Below are positions 59,600-64,000 of a stretch of 64,000 nucleotides of DNA, one piece after another. The position numbers and the translations under genes are program-made. Below the pieces are notes generated by a model. It saw only the letters and a list, made by a program, of their open reading frames with translations. It had not been told where the DNA came from and made no database searches. The stretch covers positions 249,000,856-249,064,855 of the forward strand of contig JALIGW010000002.1 in assembly GCA_023053685.1 (NCBI GenBank). The letters are read 5' to 3'. Each line of letters begins with the position of its first letter. Within the stretch, counting starts at the first letter, position 1. The DNA comes from Diadophis punctatus similis (lineage: Eukaryota > Chordata > Lepidosauria > Squamata > Dipsadidae).

Positions 59600-60900
59600 C
59601 CCCCCTCTCTCTCCCTCCCTCCCTCCCACCCACTCTCTCTCGCACCAGAGCAGCGGTAGAAGGAAGAAAGCAGGTTTTTCCTCCTTGCTTCGCCTGCCCT
59701 TTCGAGGCTGAGTCAGCGCAGCCCCCCTTCTCCCGGCGGGAGCCCCATCTGGTTGGCGGCCAACCTTCTCCCTCTCCCCCCTCCTGCCTTTCTCAAAGCC
59801 CGGCTCCTCTCTGCACTTCCGCGAGCAAGGAAGAGCGTAGCAGGTTAGCTATCCCTTCAGCCCGGGCAGCATCGCTAGTGCGAAGGAATGAGAAAGATAA
59901 GAAAGATTGGAATTTCAGCCTGGCCCTTCTTCTGCAGAAGGATCTTTGTGGGAAGCCCCCATCTTCCAACTGAAGGGCTTGCTGCGGAGCCTCAAATGGG
60001 AAAAGAGGGAGCGGAGTCAGGAAGGCTAGAAATGCTCCAAGGGAGCCTCCGCCTCCGTTAACAAATAGGGGTCCGCGCGGTACGCCGAGCAGATGAGAGG
60101 CTGCTGAGGCTCCTCTGGGCGGGAGCCCTGGAGGCAAGGATGCAAGCCTCGCTGCAGCAGGAGAGGGGAAACACCGTGATGCCAGCTGCTCTCTCCCAGA
60201 GCAACGCCAGGGCTCCCCCTTTTGCCACACGACCCCGTGCGCCTCCTCTCCCCTGCAGCTGCCGCTTTTGGAAACACAAAGCCTGTGAGGTCCGGCCTCC
60301 TGCGTCCCCGAGCACCCGCGTGGGGACCCCTTCCAAAGCCCACGTCGTCATCACGCAAAGCGACCTGGCTTGCCGGCTGCTCCTCCTGCTGCCGCTGCCA
60401 AGAAGGGTGGTGGCCGGGCCAGTCACCATGCTTTTTGCCCTCTTTTCAGGCCGAAAAGCTGCTGGACACTTTGGGGAGAGGAATCGCTGCCTAGCGCTCC
60501 CCCTCCTGGCGCAACTTGCTGAGTGGATTCTTCATGCCCCTTTCCGTCTCCACCAAGGGCTGCCCGCTTCTGAAGTCCCCCCCCCACCTCAGCAGTTGCG
60601 CTCTCCCCCTTTTCGCACCCGAGCTTCAAAATCATATTCGCGGCTTCCAAGCTTTGGGTGGCTCCCTCCACGGAGCCCCTGGGCAGCTAAATTTCAGGTT
60701 GGGGCATGGATGGATCGGAAAGGGGCGGGGAAGAATCCGCTCAGCAAGTTGTGCCAAGAGAGAGTGCGCTCGGCAGCGATCCTTCTCCCCAGTGATCCTC
60801 CCTGGGGGGGCACAGGAGGCCGGACCTCGCAGGCTCCCTGGCGGCTTTGCAATGCCGGCAGCTTCGGGGGCTCCTTCCCTCAGTAGTTCATTTTCTTACC
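59600..60900. other. CpG-rich, promoter-like block, no gene recognised
   Basis: High GC with many CpG and an AP-1-like TGAGTCAGC near 59709. Overlapping frames on both strands reach 248 codons but show only Pro/Arg/Ala-rich, unstructured sequence. It lies inside the 57213-61278 insertion. It could be a captured host CpG island or part of the element itself. Confidence 0.4.
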
Positions 60901-61278
60901 TCTAGGTGGCTGCCTCCCGAAAACATTCCCTTCCCTTCTCCAAATAACCCAGGCAGAGGGCAGATGGCTTCTGCTCCTGACCCGGAAGAAGTTTTTGCGC
61001 AGTGCAAAAACCCATGAAAAAAATTAAAAAAAAACCCCACCCAAAACAAAATGGAGAAGCATGTGCAGTGCCAGAAACTCGGCTTCTGCGCATGCTCAGA
61101 AGAAGAAGAAAATAAAGGACTCCCCCCCCCCCCAAAATAGAAAAATATTCAAAAAAAATTCAGGGAAAAAAATGGCGGTGCCCAGGGCCCGGCACTGACA
61201 GCACCAGGCCTGTGATGTCACCAGCAGGCTGCTACCGGTGCGCCCGTACTGGACCGCACCGGGAGAAACCCACCCCTG

Positions 61279-61412
61279 GATGACACCAAGCTGGCGGGAG
61301 TAGCAAACACCCCAGAGGACAGACTCAAAATCCAGAGGGAACTCGACAAATTCGAACACTGGGCCCAAACCAATAAAATGAAATTTAACACAGAGAAAAG
61401 TAAAATTCTGCT
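61279..61412 (+). mobile_element. CR1 LINE, right half of the interrupted copy
   Basis: It reads [20 protein letters not shown] and ELDKFEHWAQTNKMKFNTEK, continuing the frame of 56385-57212. It ends at 61412, where sequence switches to unrelated GC-rich DNA. Confidence 0.85.
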
Positions 61413-62150
61413 TCCCGCTTATTGGTCTCGGGTGGCATGCTCCACAGTGCTCCAAAGTCTGCTGCCATTGCCTCCTCCCTCGCAGAGAGGCTTAGATACA
61501 GCGGGCTGAGGGTGACATTGTGCACGTTTCCCCCCCAGCACTATGGGTAGATCATGAAGTCGCTGAAGCCTGGGCTGGTAGGGATGGGTGATGGTCATTT
61601 TGTTCACTGTAGCTGCATACAGAGATAAGACTGATGGCGGGGGCGGGAGACCTGCTCTGGGCCTGCCGTCTTGGCCAAAAGGTGCAGGCTGCCTCGGGGA
61701 GGGTAAGACTCGACCACATTTTGGGCCTGGCTCTTGGCTTCCGCGGGGCCTCTGGGTAGCTGCCGCTCACTCCCCCTCCCCTCTGCCTCAGGTCTCACAT
61801 CCAGCCCACAATGGGGATGTGCTACTTTCAGGCCAGCCCGGCCAGCGGGTAGGCAAGCAAGTGGGGAGAGCACTGTGCTGGGGCCGAGTCTGCTTCAGTG
61901 AGGTGAGGTACGTGTGTGCAGCCTGGGACACTCGCCTGCCTACCTGCCAGGAGCGCCACTGCCAGACACTGTTGGAATCTGAAGGGCAGGGTGCTCAGGC
62001 TGGCGGAGGCATGTGGAAACTCTGCAGCCCCTCAAGGCCTTCGGGACGGATCAGGTTGTCCAAGGCTTTGCTCCCCAGGAAGGGCTCCGTTGGGTGTGCC
62101 TGGACAAGGTGCTTTCTCCTGGAACATTTTGTGACATTTTGTCAGGTTTG
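61413..62150. other. Unassigned GC-rich stretch
   Basis: Several overlapping frames (largest 187 codons, + strand from 61588) have no recognised motif. One acceptor-like CCCATCCCTACCAG (minus) precedes a short frame ending FSDFMIYP-stop, too little to call. No gene is assigned. Confidence 0.3.
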
Positions 62151-62154
62151 AAAG

Positions 62155-62273
62155 ACATGGATTTTCTCCATATATACATGTTCAGGTGGGTGTATCTGTA
62201 CTCTCTGTATGCATATATCTGCAATTATATAATCTATACCCAGCACTTCAAGATATATTTGCTAAGAATTTGT
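62155..62273 (+). repeat. Scrap of zinc-finger upstream flank
   Basis: GACATGGATTTTCTCCATAT to CTAAGAATTTGTTA matches the inverse of 240-380 and the + strand of 31296-31420. It is in the orientation seen upstream of finger exons, so it could belong to unit D, but an L1 follows at once. Confidence 0.55.
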
Positions 62274-63055
62274 TATTTTTTTATTCAAAAAGTTTTATTA
62301 GTACAAAGTACAAACATTTTTCTCTTTTTCTCCCCCCTTCCCCCCTCCCCTCCCCCCATCCTCCCCCCTCTCACCCACCCACCCACCCACCCCGACTTCC
62401 CAGAAAAAGCACAGGGTATAATATTCAATAAAGATAAAATTAAAATATACTAACAAATTATTGATTTCAAAATTTCTCTAGATCTTTAACTCCTTGTTAC
62501 TCAAAACCTTTTAAGCGTAATCTAAAAATCAGGCATATTATTAATAAACTACCATTCCAATATATCAAATTATTAATTTCACAATTATTCTAAATCTTTA
62601 ATTCCATATAATTCAAAACCTTTTAAAAATAGTCAAAAAAGTTTTTTTTAATCCATTCCACTATGTATCTTTCATTTATATAGTCTTTAAAATATTATAA
62701 TAAAGAGAAGAAAAAGAAGAAATCTTTCTTTCGCCATTTCAACCAGATACACAACCATCAGCGTCATTTCCTCGATGATAAATGGATCTTCCTTCTTCCG
62801 ACGCTATACCTCCTCAATAAACATAAAATTAAAATATACTAACAAATTATTAATTTCAAATTTTCTCTAATTATTTAACCCCTTATTACTCAAAACCTTT
62901 TAAGCATAATCTAAAAACCAGGCATATTATTAATAAACTAACATTCCAATATATCAAATTATTAATTTCACAATTATTCTAAATCTTTAATTCCATATAA
63001 CTCAGAACCTTTTAAAAGTAGTCAAAAAGAAAAAAAAAACCACTGCCTAAAACCT
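62274..63055 (-). mobile_element. L1 3' untranslated region copies
   Basis: A poly-T start at 62274 and the C-rich run 62330-62400 (G-rich in sense) match the L1 end at 44330-44440. 62410-62700 and 62815-63050 are two diverged copies of the same AT-rich 3' sequence. Confidence 0.7.
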
Positions 63056-63063
63056 TTTTTGAA

Positions 63064-63577
63064 ATGATGGAGGAACTAAATCTCATTGATATTTGGAGAA
63101 CCCACAATCCAAGGGAAAGACAATTTACCTTTTATTCACACCCACATAAAACATACACGAGAATAGATATGGCCCTGTTATCAAGTGAACTTAACAAATC
63201 AGTACAAAAAGTAGAGATAACACCTAATATCTGGGCTGACCATAGCCCCATTAATATAATATGGAAACACACAAGGCAAATCAATAGAAGATGGACTTTC
63301 GATACTCAATTAATACAAGATAGATATTTTACAAAAATGATAGGAAAGATATCAAGTACTTAGTCCTCCATATCACAACTGCAGCTAGGATAACCTTCAC
63401 ACAATTTTGGAAGAATACAGAAATACCTCCGGAAAATGTAATAGTTAAAAAAATCTATGAGTGTGCAGAAATGGAAAGATTAACAATGTACTTAAGGGGC
63501 CAAAGTGATTCGGATTACTACAATATCTGGGAAAAATGGTACAAATGGATTAAATTAAGGGAAGAAAAGAAACAGTG
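63064..63577 (+). mobile_element. L1 ORF2 with internal deletion
   Basis: 63064-63362 encodes endonuclease-end sequence (MMEELNLIDIWRTHNPRERQ; YTRIDMALLSSELN; WADHSPINIIW). From 63363 it jumps to the ORF2 C-terminus (NIWEKWYKWIKLREEKKQ-stop, TGA 63575-63577). The whole reverse transcriptase is missing. The 3' tail continues to about 63770. It is not mobile by itself. Confidence 0.8.
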
Positions 63578-63769
63578 AAATTATAGACTGTAAAATGTAA
63601 ATATGTAAATTAAATTATATGTGTAATTAAGATAAGTGATATAGAATCTAACTGTAATAAGGAATATGTGAAAATGAAAACACTGTATGATTGGAGAAAT
63701 GCTTTAGGAAATATGGAAATTGTTATTTTAAAGAAAAATGTTGAAAATCAATAACATTTAATTTAAAAA

Positions 63770-64000
63770 AATAAAAGTAGTCAAAAAGAAATTTTTTAGT
63801 CCATTCCTCTAAGTGTCTTTCATTTATATAATCTTTAAAATATAATAATAAAAAGAAGAAGAAGAAGAAAAAGAAATCTTTCTTTCGCCATCTCGGCCAG
63901 ATGCACAACCATCAGCGTCATTTCCTCGATAATAAATGAATCTTCCTTTTATTTATATTGTCAAATTAACATCTTACTGCAAAATACCAATTTTTAATCT
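63770..64000 (-). mobile_element. L1 3' end copy, continues past the window
   Basis: It repeats the 62640-62790 sequence (CCATTCCTCTAAGTGTCTTT; CATCAGCGTCATTTCCTCGA) with a GAAGAAGAAGAA microsatellite at about 63855-63873. Confidence 0.65.

Larger units (their letters stand above)
57213..61278. mobile_element. 4.07-kb insertion in CR1 carrying GC-rich DNA
   Basis: The CR1 frame breaks at 57212 and resumes at 61279. An 8-bp duplication GATGGCAC / GATGACAC (57205-57212, 61279-61286; one mismatch) flanks the insert. The right end, inverted, begins CAGGGGTGGGTTTCTCCCGG, a hAT-like end related to 53195-53557; the left end is CATGTTAGGGTTCCC. Inside are GTCATGTGACTGGGTGGGAG tandem repeats (57240-57460), another hAT start (CCAGAGGTCTCCAACCTTTT, about 57666), a pyrimidine tract (57985-58325), a (GT)n run (59306-59328) and 59600-60900 CpG-rich DNA. 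Nothing coding is recognised. It may be several nested insertions. Confidence 0.65.

Noticed and set aside
60140..60886. 248-codon + strand frame in the CpG-rich block
   Set aside because: Competing long frames on both strands, no domain, composition typical of CpG-rich non-coding DNA.
61552..61620. Terminal exon ending FSDFMIYP on the minus strand
   Set aside because: Only about 11 codons after an acceptor-like site, no family recognised.

Overview
The window is repeat-dense vertebrate DNA. The lineage clues are CR1 retrotransposons with a TTATT-type 3' end, reptile-style L1, a tRNA-headed SINE of the Sauria type, Tc1 and mariner remnants, and many hAT transposons with 8-bp target-site duplications. 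Together they suggest a squamate reptile, most likely a snake. That is inference from repeat content; no species can be named. There is no operon, prokaryotic gene or CRISPR array.

The recognisable host content is a cluster of tandemly duplicated C2H2 zinc-finger loci, all on the + strand. Each unit has a CpG-rich promoter and first exon with a GTGAGT donor (A ends at 2330, B at 24026, C at 41593, D at 55633). Units A to C also have a large zinc-finger exon (A 5888-7183 with 14 fingers; B 32402-34315 with 22; C 47860-49008 with 11 sound fingers). The finger exon of unit D must lie beyond the right edge, if it exists. A and B are sister copies, as are C and D. No KRAB, SCAN or BTB sequence is visible. 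The leader upstream of each finger array carries a stop at the same position in all three copies, and A and B have frame-broken tails. The loci may therefore be partly decayed, or translation may begin inside the finger exon.

The rest is mostly nested transposons. 15608-21405 is a 5.8 kb LTR retrovirus-like element on the minus strand with near-identical LTRs, inserted into a CR1 copy and without recognisable gag or pol. 52932-54873 is a solo LTR carrying a small hAT and a SINE, the SINE in turn split by another hAT.

The most striking theme is transposons carrying non-transposon, CpG-rich DNA. A hAT element at 25739-27836 encloses a KTI12 homologue with its upstream GC-rich region. 28112-29389, 36858-37663, 53664-54477 and 57213-61278 are four further insertions with 8-bp duplications enclosing GC-rich promoter-like DNA. 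A first-coding-exon fragment of RSPH14 (51558-51756, minus strand) lies beside a perfect 31-bp hairpin. The window thus records duplication of a zinc-finger cluster together with heavy transposon traffic that moved pieces of host genes.
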